Positions 35,001 through 44,773 are shown, counted from the first letter of the stretch. The stretch is 64,000 bases of DNA from Capra hircus (GCF_001704415.2 NC_030819.1:86091272-86155271); one strand, 5' to 3'. A program made the numbers and translations. The notes: a model not told the origin generated them from the letters alone.

Positions 35001-35085
35001 TCCCAGAATTCTGGAAATAAAAGCAAAAATAAACAAATGGGATCTATTAAAATTAAAAGCTTCTGTACAACAAAGGAAAATATAA
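32011..35085 (+). CDS. L1 ORF2 protein, endonuclease and reverse transcriptase (frameshifted)
   Basis: A 1,024-codon frame holding the L1 replicase, which nicks target DNA and copies L1 RNA at the nick. The endonuclease (1-240) keeps N13, E42 (CCLQETHL), D144 and N146 (GDFN), D204 and S227-D228-H229, so the full catalytic set is present. The reverse transcriptase has motif A at D599 (DAEKAFDKI), the TRQGCPLSP block, and the FADD box at 699-702. The frame breaks after K1016, where an A-run (35,055-35,058) is one base too short compared with the family. The last 8 codons before the stop are out of frame. The normal length is about 1,275 residues. The lost part holds the cysteine-rich domain. 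Confidence 0.93.
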   Translation: MVTGSHLSIITLNVNGLNAPTKRQRLDEWIQKQDPSICCLQETHLKTRDTYRLKVKGWKKIYHANRDQKKAGVAILISDKIDFKTKAVKRDKEGHYIVIKGTIQEEDITIINIYAPNIGAPQYVRQMLTSMKGEINNNTIIVGDFNTPLTPMDRSTKQKINKETQTLNDTLDQLDLIDIYRTFHPKTMNFTFFSSAHGTFSRIDHILGHKSKLDKLKKIEIIPSIFSDHNAVRLDLNYRRKTIKNSNIWRLNNTLLNNQQITEEIKKEIKICIETNENENTTTQNLWDTIKAVLRGKFIAIQAYLKKQEKSQINNLTLQLKQLEKEELENPRVSRRKEILKIRAEINAKETKETIAKMNKAKSWFFERINKIDKPLARLIKKQREKNKINKIRNENGEITTDNTEIQRIIRDYYQQLYANKMDNVEEMDKFLEKYNFPKLNQEEIENLNRPITSTEIETVIRNLPANKSPGPDGFTAEFYQKFREELTPILLKLCQKIAEEGKLPNSFYEATITLIPKRDKDVTQKENYRPISLMNIDAKILNKILAIRIQQHIKKIIHHDQVGFIPGMQGFFNIRKSINVIHHTNKLKNKNHMIISIDAEKAFDKIQHPFMIKTLQKAGIEGTYLNIIKAIYDKPTANIILNGEKLKAFPLKSGTRQGCPLSPLLFNIVLEVLATAIRAEKEIKGIQIGKEEVKLSLFADDMILYMENPKDSTRKLLELINEYSKVAGYKINTQKSLAFLYTNNEKVEKEIKETIPFTIATKRIKYLGIYLPKETKDLYIENYKTLMKEIKEDTNRWRNIPCSWIGRINIVKMSILPKAIYKFNAIPVKLPATFFTELEQIISRFVWKHKKPRIAKAILRKKNGTGGINLPDFRLYYKATVIKTVWYWHKDRHIDQWNKIESPEINPHTYGHLIFDKGGKNIQWSKDNLFNKWCWENWSTTCKRMKLDHFLTPHTKINSKWIKDLNVRSETIKLLEENIGKTLSDINHSRILYDPPPRILEIKAKINKWDLLKLKASVQQRKI

Positions 35086-35828
35086 GCAAGGTGAAAAGAC
35101 AGCCTTCTGAATGGGAGAAAATAATAGCAAATGAAACAACTGACAAACAACTAATCTCAAAAATATACAAGCAACTTCTGCAGCTCAATTCCAGAAAAAT
35201 AAACGACCCAATCAAAAAATGGGCCAAAGAACTAAATAGACATTTCTCCAAAGAAGACATACGGATGGCTAACAAACACATGAAAAGATGCTCAACATCA
35301 CTCATTATTAGAGAAATGCAAATCAAAACCACAATGAGGTACCACTTCACACCAGTCAGAATGGCTGCGATCCAAAAATCTGCAAGCAATAAATGCTGGA
35401 GAGGGTGTGGAGAAAAGGGAACCCTCCTACACTGTTGGTGGGAATGCAAACTAGTACAGCCACTATGGAGAACAGTGTGGAGATTCCTTAAAAAATTGCA
35501 AATAGAACTACCTTATGACCCAGCAATCCCACTTCTGGGCATACACACGGAGGAAACCAGAATTGAAAGAGACACATGTACCCCAATGTTCATCGCAGCA
35601 CTGTTTATAATAGCCAGGACATGGAAACAACCTAGATGTCCATCAGCAGATGAATGGATAAGAAAGCTGTGGTACATATACACAATGGAGTATTACTCAG
35701 CCGTTAAAAAGAATTCATTTGAATCAGTTCTGATGAGATGGATGAAACTGGAGCCAATTATACAGAGTGAAGTAAGCCAGAAAGAAAAACACCAATACAG
35801 TATACTAACACATATATATGGAATTTAG
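35058..35828 (+). pseudogene. L1 ORF2 C-terminal segment, out of frame
   Basis: The remaining about 256 codons of ORF2 continue in the -1 frame from 35,058 to a stop at 35,828. They include the C-terminal Cys-rich domain, C-x3-C-x7-H-x4-C at 35,394-35,447 (starting CWRGCGEKG), which in human L1 is needed for retrotransposition. There are no stops inside it, so the single 1-nt loss is the only visible lesion of ORF2. Confidence 0.9.
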
Positions 35829-36124
35829 GAAGATGGCAATGACGACCCTGTATGCAAGACAGGAAAAAAGACACAGATGTGTATAACGGACTTTTGGACT
35901 CAGAGGGAGAGGGAAAGGGTGGGATGATTTGGGAGAATGGGAATTCTAACTTGTATACTGTCATGTAGGAATTGAGTCGCCAGTCCGTGTCTGACGTAGG
36001 GTGCAGCTTGCTTGGGGCGGGTGCATGGGGATGACCCAGAGGGATGTTGTGGGGAGGGAGGTGGGAGGGGGGTTCATGTTTGGGAACGCATGTAAGAATT
36101 AAAGATTTTAAAATTAAAAAAAAA
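35829..36124 (+). other. L1 3'UTR and A-rich tail
   Basis: A 3'UTR with GA-rich and G-rich stretches (GGGAGAGGGAAAGGGTGGGA, then GGGGAGGGAGGTGGGAGGGG). The latter has runs of three or more G that could form a quadruplex, a feature of many mammalian L1 3'UTRs. It ends with an ATTAAAG word at 36,099-36,105 and a short A-rich tail at 36,112-36,124. Confidence 0.85.
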
Positions 36125-36680
36125 AATTATCTAGGGCAGGACCTTCTTTTCCTTCATCTTGAATTTCTTTCAGGGTGCACTGTTGGGGTTGGATGTACTG
36201 GATGATGACTTGATGGTGGCAACTGAAACTGTAGGCAATATTATTTGCCCCTGGTGCCTCATCTTGTTAATAAATTTGACCCAGATTTGGGAGGCATTTT
36301 ATAGCAAACTTGTCCCATGGCAGTAGGAAAACTCATTCCTAGATAAGGCAAGAACTCTAGAGATAGGCCACTCAATGTGCTAATTTTTGGATTAGGCACT
36401 ATTGATAACTTTAAATTCTCTGGATCACCTGTCTTACTAGCCTGTTATGATTTAGGAATTGTTTTCGCTTGTTGCTTCTCCCCAAGTCTAGATTTGCATG
36501 ATTATAATTATTCTATGTAGGGATATATATTTGGGGGAGTATATGCACACATATGATTAATGGCCTCAAGTCATCTAGCCATTTTTGACTTTGCCAAAGG
36601 TTGGTTACACATTGGGTAATGCAAGAGACTACAATCTTATAAAACAAATAAAATATAAGCAATGCAGCTAGTAACATCAA

Positions 36681-37127
36681 TTAACACATAAGTAGAAATA
36701 TGAGCCATGTGTTTCTGAAACCAAACCAGTTCCCTAGAAGATCAATAAGACTAGGAAGTAGCTCAGGTAAGGCAGAAATCAGAGTTTTCATGTGGGTCAT
36801 TAAAAGTATTATATTAGAGAATCCATCTGATTTGCAAACACAGAGTTCAGCTTGAATTATAGTCCAGGCACCTCCTTGAAATGCTATTAGGAAGTCAAGG
36901 TTCATATGATTTTGAAATATGGCTTTCCTCATCCTAGAGATTTCAGAATTCAGTAAGTTAATATTCTTAATAGTCAGGTTGCTATCATTTAAGGTCCTTG
37001 GGTGCATTCTGTAAAGGCTTCTATGTGAATGATTACATCTCTCCATTCTACTGTAGGCACAAAAACAGCTGCTAGATGATGATACGGGTAGAATACACAT
37101 TTTTTGTAGCAAATTTGCAGAAGTCAT
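36681..37127 (-). pseudogene. Retroviral env transmembrane subunit remnant
   Basis: A 148-codon minus-strand frame resembling the ectodomain of a gammaretrovirus- or type D-like env TM subunit. It shows a heptad-like helix (residues about 55-73), an immunosuppressive-domain-like block LDFLIAFQGG (78-87) and a Leu/Ile-rich segment near the end. The CX6CC cysteine motif is degraded: Trp replaces the first Cys and Leu the second. The fusion peptide and surface subunit are not recognisable upstream. The stop (36,681-36,683) falls inside the expected membrane anchor; the hydrophobic character continues beyond it in the same frame. Broken copy of an ERV, no function expected. Confidence 0.72.
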
Positions 37128-37313
37128 ATCTAAATTGACATCCTAACATATATCTTTCTAGCCATCCTGATGGAATTCAAGACTATATTAGTGTCATAAG
37201 GTCATTGAGTTTTGTGAGACTCAGTATTTTTCCTTGTTGACTGACCGAATCTGTTTCATCACAAGGAAAATGGAACAAGGGAAATTGTATTTCAGTTTTT
37301 CTTTATAATAAAT

Positions 37314-37516
37314 AAAGCTGAACGCCAAAAATTGATGCTTTTGAACTGTGGTGTTAGAGAAGACTCTTGAGAGTCCCTTGAACTGCAGGGAGACCTAACC
37401 AGTCAATCCTAATGGAAATCAGTACAGAATATTCATTGGAAGGACTGATGCTGAAGCTCCAATAATTTGGCCACCTGATGAGAAGAACTGACTCATTGGG
37501 AAAGATCCTGATGCTG
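37314..37516 (+). mobile_element. BovB C-terminal fragment
   Basis: Plus-strand BovB from the IDAFELWCWRR coding region to the GATGCTG block, truncated at both ends and interrupted by small deletions. It ends without the BovB 3' terminus. It lies between the env remnant and the 5'-inverted BovB but outside the latter's duplications, so it is separate. Confidence 0.8.
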
Positions 37517-38119
37517 AAATAGATTTCAAACCTTATTCAATTTTCCAACCCTTGGCATTAGTTTTTTAACAGGTAAAATAAGAAAATCACATAGGTTGAT
37601 GCACAGGAAATTAAGTCCTTTCTCAATTTAAGCTAACCACAAAGGTTTTATTCTTTCTATAACTTCCTGCCGCAATGAGTTTTAATGAAAAATTGGCAGG
37701 GATTATTTTGGTTTAACTTTCAGTGTCATATTTTTGCCTTTTCATACTGTTAATAGGGTTCTCAAGGCAAGGATACTGAAGTGGTTTGCCATTCCCTTCT
37801 CCAGTAGACCATGTTTTGTCAGAACTCTCCACTATGACCCATCTGTCTTGGGTGGCCTTATGTGACATGGCTCATAGTTTTATTGAGCTAGACAAGGCTG
37901 TGGTCCATGTTATCAGTTTGGTTAGTTTTCTGTGATTGTGGTTTTCATCCTCTCTGCGCTCTGATGGATAAGAATAAGAGGCTTATGGAAATTTCCTGGT
38001 GAAAGGGACTTATTGTGGGGGAAACCAGAGTCTTGCTTTCATGGGTGGGTCCATAATCAGTAAATATTTAATCCAGTTTTCTGCTGATGATTGGGTCTGT
38101 ATTCCCTCCCTTTTGTTCA

Positions 38120-39160
38120 GCCTGAGGCCAAACTATGGTAGGTGACCTTCCTCAAAAGGATTTGTGCATGTTGTCCTCCTGGCCCCTTAGTGGGCCACTG
38201 TCAACCCACGCCTCTACTGGAGACTCCTGGACATTCACAGGCAAGTCTGGTTCAGCCTCTTGTATGGAAACTGCTCCTTTCTCCTGGCTCCTGGTGTGCA
38301 CAAGGTTTTATTTGTGCCTCCCCAGAATCTGTTTCCTCAGTCCTGTGGAATTACTGTAATCAAATCCCATTGGCCTCTAAAGTCAATTCCCTGGGGATCT
38401 CAGTCCCTTTGTCAAATCACCATGTGGGGAAATCCTTTGTGGATCTTAGAATTTTAACAGTGTGAGAATTTCTTCAGTATAACTGTTCTGCAGTTTGTGG
38501 GATGTCTGCTTGGAGGCTCTATGGTGCTAATGGTGATCCTTTCCAAGACAGTTTATGCCACACACTGCATGACACAGGTCATGCAGCCAGAGGCCCTGTC
38601 CCCCTAGAAGTTTCACTGCTGACCCCTACCTCTGCAGAAACACTCAAAGACAAGTCTGGCTCAGTCTCTGTGGGGTCTCTGCCTCCTGGTGTACACAAGG
38701 TTTTGTTTGAGCCCTCCGAATGTCTTTGATGGGTACAGGGTTTGATTTTAAACACAATTTGCCTCCTACTGGCTTGTTGAGACTTCTCATTTCCCCTTGG
38801 ATATAGGGTATCTTTTTTTGGTGGGTTCCAATGTGCTTCTGATGCACACAAGGTTTGTTTATGTCCTCCAAGGTTCTGTTTCCCCAGTTCTATATAAGTT
38901 CTGTAATAAAATGCCGCTGGCCTCCAAAGTCAAATACCCGGGGCGTTCTCATTGCCTTTGCCAGATCCCCAGTTTGGGAAATCTGTTGTGGGTACTAGAG
39001 CTTTCTTAACAGTTCAAGAATTTATTTGGCATAATTGTTCTGAAGTTTCTGGATATCTGATTCGCAGCTCTACTCTGGGGTTAGTGGCGACCTCCTCCAA
39101 GAAGGCTTATGCCACACACCGTGTGACCCAAGTCTGCTGCACTAAGTGCAGCAAAGCCTA
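38120..39160 (-). repeat. BovB 5' leader with tandem monomers
   Basis: Within the inverted segment, related units start near 38,131 (CTATGGTAGGTGACC), 38,519 (CTCTATGGTGCTAATGGTGA) and 39,067 (CTCTACTCTGGGGTTAGTGG). Units share a TTATGCCACACAC block, an AAGTCTGG.TCAG block, a CTCCTGGTGT.CACAAGGTTTT block, a GGCCTC.AAAGTCAA block and a TTCTG.AGTTT.TGG block. Spacings are about 388 and 548 bp. The last unit is cut at the inversion joint. The same unit is at 7,321-7,797. Confidence 0.65.
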
Positions 39161-39164
39161 AATT

Positions 39165-39950
39165 TGAACTAGAGATCAAATTGCCAATATCACTTGGATC
39201 ATTGAAAAAGCAAGAGAGTTCCATAAAAACATTTACTTCTGCTTTATTGACTACACCAAAGCCTTTGACTGGGTGGATCACACCAACAGGTAGAAAATTC
39301 TTAAAGACATGAGAATACTAGACCACCTTACCTGCCTCCTGGGAAATCTGTATTCAGGTCAAGAAGCAACAGTTAGAAGCAGACATGGAACACAGGCTGG
39401 TTCCAAATCAGGAAAGGAGTACGTCAAGGCTGTATATTGTCACCCTGCTTATTTAACTTATATGCAGAGTACATCATGTGAAATGCTGGGCTGGATGAAG
39501 CACACACTGGAATCAAGATAGCCAGAAGAAATATCAATAACCTCAGATATGCAGATTACACCACTTTTATGGAAGAAAATGAGGAAGAGCCAAAGAGCCT
39601 CTTGATGAAAGTGAAAGAGGAAAGTGAATGAATCGGGTTAAAACTTAACATTCAGAAAACTAAGATCATGGCATCCGATCCCATCACTTCATGGAAAATA
39701 GATGGGGAAACAATGGAAACAGTGAGAGACTTTATTTTATTGGGCTCCAAAATCACTGCAGATGGTGACTACAGCCATGAAATTAACAGACATTTGTGCT
39801 TCTTGGATAAAAAAAAAGTTATGACTACTCTAGACAGCAGATTAAAATGCAGAAACATTATTTTGCTGACAAAGGGTCCATCTAGTCAAAGCTATAGCTT
39901 TTCCAGTAGTCATGTATGGATGTTAGAGTTGGACCATAGAGAAAAATAAG
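39165..39950 (+). pseudogene. BovB reverse transcriptase remnant
   Basis: Plus-strand BovB reverse transcriptase pieces: motif A region FIDYTKAFDWVDH near 39,240-39,280, the RQGCILSPCLFNLYAEY equivalent at about 39,415-39,475 and the YAD(Y/D) box region near 39,550 where the codons read YADYTT, so one catalytic Asp is replaced by Tyr. Several stops and frame changes. Non-functional. Confidence 0.78.
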
Positions 39951-40338
39951 CATCCAAGATTTGATGATTTTGAACTGCGGTGCTAGGGAAGACTCTTAAG
40001 GGTCCCCTCGACTGATCAGGCATCTAACCAGTCAATCCTAATGGAAATCAATCCTGAACATTCATTGGAAGTACTGATGGTGAAGCTGAAGCTCCGATAA
40101 TTTGGCCACCTGATGCGATAAACTGACTTATTTGAAAAGACACTGATACTGGGAAAAATTGAAGGCAAGAGGAGAAGGGAGCAACAGAGGATGAGATAGT
40201 TGGATGGCATCACCGACTGATGAGTTTGAGCAAGCTCCAGTAGTTGGTGATGGACAGGAAATCCTGGCCTGCTGCAGTCCATGGGGTTGCAAAGAGTCGG
40301 ACACATCTGAATGACTGAACTGAACTGATTTTGGTTTA

Positions 40339-42449
40339 TGGCAATTTTAATGGGCAATGCAGAATTAAATTTCCCTATATCAGTATGATCAAGTGCTCAC
40401 AATTCTTCAGGTACTAAGCCTAGCAAGTTTTCTTGTTCTGCATCACCCCATCATAGACCACAAATAATATACAATGAAATAATTTTGATAAATCCTTCAG
40501 ATTTATTTCTTAGAACTAAGATAAATATGGATGTCATAAGTTTCTAATAAATCTCCATTCATCAGGTGGATAAGGGCACTTTCTACTTGGAAGAAGGATT
40601 GCTTTCCTTTGAGTTCTCTTAAATAAAATTCCATTGTAATGATTTAAAAGCCTTAATAGACACGTTAGAAACACTTACCACCTGCACTGACATATAATTT
40701 CTAGGGAGCGAGCCTTTCATTTCAGTAGGGCTTAAAACTGAAAAGTTGATCCCTATGTATCTTCAGGCTTTAATAATTTCTCCTTGTATTTTCATTTCTC
40801 CTTTTTCCTCGTTATTAGAGAAAAGAAGAAATACTTCAGTGTCTCCTCTGAGCAGCCTTATTCTTGTTTAATTTGGTATTCTGGTCTGAATGAAATCCAG
40901 TTTTAACTTTAAGTATTTTCTACAGTCTCTTCTCCTATGACCTTTTATAGTAAAATATCATTGGCTTTTACAGTAAAGCCAAAAGGTTCCTTTGTCAGTT
41001 GTAGATTGAAGAGATGTTTGTTAATCATCAACTGATCTTGATTACTTCATTGGTACAATTGAAAATTCATACTTTCTATGGATGTATTTCTCTCTTTCCT
41101 TTTAATGGCTTTGGAAATTTGGTTGGCCAGAGTGATAACGGGATTTGTATGTAATAACAAGACAACTTAACTTATATAGTTTAGTCAGATTAGCCAATGC
41201 TTCCTGCACACCTTCTTAAAAAAGATGGAGCTAAAGGATCATTTTGGTTTTTGAGAATGATTCAGGTTTCATGACTGAAGATTCTTTCAAAGTTCTCTCA
41301 AGCCTGTAATAATAATCCAGAATTGATTCATCTGGTCTCTGTTTACACCACTAAATATTTATTCAGTATATGTTTTTTTTAAATTAATTTATATACTAAT
41401 TATATGTATTCAACTCCAGCCTATGCACTATGCAAATCAAAATCCCTTAATGGAGGTTTTTATTCTGCTTTATCTATTCATTAATTTGTCTCACTTTAAG
41501 AAACCAATCAGTATATTAATTAATATAGCTCTAAAAGCCTAAGGTCATTGGTTTGAATTCTTAACTCCTCAGCAAATCACAAATAGAATCAGTAAATTTC
41601 TTAGTTAAATATCTGCGTTCTGCTCAGGTCAAGAATTTGTATGTGAGCACTGAGGATGATATGCAGCTTCTTGCATTATGTTTCTTCTAAAGGGAAGGTA
41701 TAACTACTTCTGATTTTATGTCCTCCTTTACCTGGGGAGAAGAAGCAGCAAGAGATGGATGAGAGAAGATAGAAAGATATATTGTCTTTGTTAGATGTTC
41801 AGATAAAAGAGAATATGGAACAAGAGTAGAGGGAAGGACAAGGTTAATGCTAGTGACTTTTTTCTGTTCTTATATTGTTTCAAGTATTTGTTGTTGTTGT
41901 TGTTCCTAAAACAAAGTTACTTTATTGTTTCCTTTTTTTTTTAATAGAAGCTTCTAAATACCAATCAAAACTAGCACTTCATTACATCTGTTTGATCTTA
42001 TGACCGAGTTTGTCTGGCTCAAGATACACACACACAATGTTTTAGAATGTCAAATGAATCCCAATTCGGATATTTTAGCTTGAGAACTCCTTTAGTTTAG
42101 TTTATCCAATCAAACAAGTATTTGAAAGTATATTTCATGAGTATGATGCATGAATCTGGCTGAGGTGTTAGTTGGACATTGGAATCTTCATTCTCTTTTT
42201 CTTTGCTTTGAAAGCTTTGTTCTCAATTGTAAGGTTGATTTGTTGAAATAAAAACACTAATGGTAATTGTGTGATGGGACAATGTGCTGTTTGGGTATTA
42301 ATTTCTGTATGTGTTACTCTAGAGTCATTTGAACTCTCTTATGTGTCTCAGTTTGTCCCTCTAGCAATCTAAAACCACCCTAGGTGTTTGGATCACTGAA
42401 TGCCAGCTCTTATGCATATACCTGGACAAGTAACATGCTTTTTTCATTT
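40339..42449. other. Mostly unrecognised DNA, possible gag remnant
   Basis: No clear gene. The minus strand of 41,200-41,380 read with stops resembles a retroviral gag capsid segment weakly (a DPLAPSFLRRC stretch spaced like the capsid C-terminal region), and its position and strand suit the inferred provirus. The rest is AT-rich with a GTT run (41,890-41,903) and a CA run (42,026-42,038). Confidence 0.35.
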
Positions 42450-43019
42450 TTAATATTAAAAAATAATTTATTTTAATTGGAGGCTGATTACTTTACAATA
42501 TTGTGGGGGGTTTTGCCATTCATCGACATGAATCACTCACGGGTGTATATGTGTCTCCCATCCCAAACCCCCCTCCACCTCCCTTCCCATCCCATTCCTC
42601 AGGCTCATCCCAGTGCACCGGCTTTGAGTGCTGTGTTTCCTACGCTGAACTTAGACTGATGATCTATTTCTCATAGCGTAATATACATGTTTCAATGCAA
42701 TTCCCCCAAATCAGCCCACCCTCACCTTCTCCCATAGAGTCCAAAAGTCTGTTTTTTTTTATTTATGACACTTTTGCTATTTCACATATAGGGTGGTCAT
42801 TACCATCTTTCTAAATTCCATATATATATGTTAATATACTGTACTGGTGTTTTTCTTTCTGACTTACTTCACTTTATAGAACAGAGTCCAGTTTCACCCA
42901 CCTCATTAGAACTGATTCAAACATGTTCTTTTTAACAGCTCAGTAATAGTCCATTGTGTATATGTACCACAGCTTTCTTATCCATTCCTCTGCTGATGGA
43001 CGTGTAGGTTGCTTCCATG
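42450..43019 (-). mobile_element. L1, 5'-truncated 3' end
   Basis: A minus-strand L1 3'UTR and C-terminal ORF2, beginning with an A/T-rich tail complement and ending at the GATGGACGTGTAGGTTGCTTCC block. Inserted into the inferred retroviral leader. No clear target-site duplication. Confidence 0.9.
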
Positions 43020-43289
43020 AGTGGATTTCCCTCTGAGACTGCTACACAGTATGATAACTAGCCTCCACTACTTCAAAAAGTTTCTCAGTTGCCTGAGAAA
43101 GTGAATGCTTGCTGAGAGATTTTGCTTCTTCAGAGCTGAAATCGCTCATGAAATAGCTTCACTTTTATCCTGAAAAATTCTACTATAGTAGCCAATTCAA
43201 GGAAAAATGACAGATTAGTCTCCTACCTAATTCAATTTAACCCTACTCAGTGCCTTTCAGTGGAACAAAACAGAGGGTAAAACAGGTAT

Positions 43290-43935
43290 CTCTTCTTGAA
43301 CCTAAGTTCAAGGAAGCCTACTCTCCAGCAAACAGTTTAACATCATAATGGGAGATCCAATAGCCAGGAGAGACTTTCTCAAATACTTCAGGACCCACCA
43401 AGGAGGCAGAAGACTCAAGAGGCCTCTGCTTGCACCAAAAGTTCTGAGTCCTTGTAGAGTTCAGGTGGAGAGAAGTTTGCTCTGAGTCACCTAATTGGTC
43501 ACCAAAACTGGTGACTGAGTAAAAGCACACAAATTTTGAGTTAACTTTTGTTAATAGACTTTACTGAGGACTATAGACTGGGAGACAGCCTCTCAGATAG
43601 CTCTGACGAACTATTCCAGAGAGGTATGGAAGGAGCCAAGATATACAGGAGATTTTGCTGAAGGAAAAAATAAATTAATTAATTAATTTTAAAAAAACAT
43701 GGAATATTCAAATTTACTGCTAATCATGAAGACAAACATCTCAATGATTTTAATGCTTTGTTTATGTATGGGAAGATGCAAGAGCTTGGGATCACTGAAA
43801 TTTTTCATTTGGTTAACTGTTCAGGACCAGTATCCTTCTTTTCTTCATCCTTAATTTCCCTCAGTGTGCACTCTTGGTGGAGGCTGCAATGGCTAATAGC
43901 TTGATGTTGGAAAATGAGACAGCAGGTGACATTCT
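43290..43935 (-). mobile_element. LTR-like block (right side)
   Basis: The plus-strand sequence with GTCACCAAAACTGGTGACTG, GACTTTACTGAGGACTATAG, CAGCCTCTCAGATAGC and the distal block at 43,725-43,935 resembles a mammalian ERV LTR in reverse orientation. The distal 200 bp are homologous to 28,300-28,393 plus 36,125-36,260. A 70-codon minus-strand frame inside it has no meaning. An AATT microsatellite (43,671-43,690) lies in it. Ends are not defined. Confidence 0.5.
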
Positions 43936-44624
43936 TTTTCCAAAATTGCAATTGGAGAGTTAGAAAGCTTAGAGTAGATACGGAAACACTCTTTTTTTTT
44001 TTTTTTTTTTAATGTGAAAGAGGAAGAAACCTTAGGCAATGGATTGTGTCCAGGCATTTAAATGAATTTCCAGACTGGTTACTTCTGAGTAAATGCTAAA
44101 GCCTTGGTTTGAATTACCTACATAAATTACTATGAAATACAACCTTTATTATTAAATTGTGCTTAGGTATCTTTGTTTTGTAAATGATTAAAAAAGGAAG
44201 AAAAAATCAGGTTGTGCATCTCAGTACAAATACAGTGAAACTTTACACAGAAATGCAACAAATTTCTCTGGGCAATTACACAGCATTGTGCAAGAGGCTG
44301 ATTATTTGAGCAGAACCGGGTATTTGGGCTCTAGAAATGGCATATATCATTGGAGAACTTGAATTGAAAAACAAACGCTATGATAAATTTAGTAACATTG
44401 TCCCTTCTCAGCTGTTTTGAGCCTTATAGGAAAATATATCTTTGTTGATACAACTGCTTCTCACTCAGGTATATTAGGCTTATTTTAAAAACAACTTTGT
44501 AATTAAATTTCCTTCTTTCCTAAAAAGCAACATTGGTTACAGTAATGTGTCAGAATAAAAATACATCTGCTTGAAGACAGTTATTTTCATATCAATGAAA
44601 ATTGCTCACTTCTGATTTATATGA
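43936..44624. other. No recognised feature
   Basis: Unique AT-rich DNA with a T-run at 43,991-44,011. Confidence 0.5.
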
Positions 44625-44728
44625 TTGTCTGAATCCCAGTGTCATACTGTTTTAACTACTGCAAGTTTGTAAAAATAAATATATTTTAAAATCAGGAAGC
44701 ATGATGCCTTCAACTTTTTTCCTCATTG
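44625..44728 (-). mobile_element. Ancient L1 ORF2 fragment
   Basis: Minus-strand similarity to ORF2 downstream of the reverse transcriptase (GTGTCATACTGTTTTAACTA, ATCAGGAAGCATGATGCCTT), the same protein region as LPDFRLYYKAT at 34.6 kb. Confidence 0.65.
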
Positions 44729-44735
44729 GTCTTTG

Positions 44736-44740
<5 letters not shown>

Positions 44741-44773
<33 letters not shown>

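Larger units (their letters stand above)
28406..36124 (+). mobile_element. Full-length young L1 retrotransposon
   Basis: A complete 7.7-kb plus-strand L1: 5'UTR (28,406-31,032), intact ORF1, 51-bp spacer, ORF2 with a single frame break, 3'UTR (35,829-36,113) and an A-rich tail. The 12-bp duplication AATTATCTAGGG at 28,394-28,405 and 36,125-36,136 and the TT/AATT target fit L1 endonuclease cleavage. The first bases precede AAGATGGCGG, so the 5' end is not truncated. The short A-tail and scarce stops point to recent insertion. It disrupts an older LTR-like sequence. Not autonomous as it stands because ORF2 is broken. ORF1 could still be expressed. Confidence 0.95.
37716..40327 (+). mobile_element. 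BovB insertion with inverted 5' segment
   Basis: One insertion made of an inverted BovB 5' segment (37,716 to about 39,160, minus strand: pre-endonuclease region back through the 5' leader) joined to a plus-strand 3' segment (about 39,162-40,327: reverse transcriptase to the 3' end with ACTGAACTGA). The exact 11-bp duplication ATTTTGGTTTA at 37,705-37,715 and 40,328-40,338 encloses the pair, so both halves were inserted together. The endonuclease and linker (roughly 1.2 kb) are missing at the inversion. This is the twin-priming structure known for L1, here in an RTE-clade element. Confidence 0.88.
28215..43935 (-). mobile_element. Probable wrecked endogenous retrovirus
   Basis: I infer one minus-strand provirus. 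Its right block (about 43,290-43,935) and left block (28,215-28,393 continuing at 36,137-36,260) are homologous to each other over about 200 bp, as two LTRs would be. An env transmembrane remnant lies just inside the left block (36,681-37,127), and a weak gag-like stretch lies near 41.2 kb. No pol was seen. Later insertions are the L1 at 28,406-36,124, a BovB at 37,716-40,327 and an L1 at 42,450-43,019. Removing them leaves about 4.9 kb. Order and strand fit 5'LTR-gag-(pol lost)-env-3'LTR read right to left. The exact family is unknown to me. Confidence 0.5.

Noticed and set aside
35053..35061. Programmed -1 ribosomal frameshift in L1 ORF2
   Set aside because: The site lacks a canonical X XXY YYZ slippery heptamer in the zero frame, the family encodes ORF2 in one frame, and a one-base loss in an A-run explains it fully.
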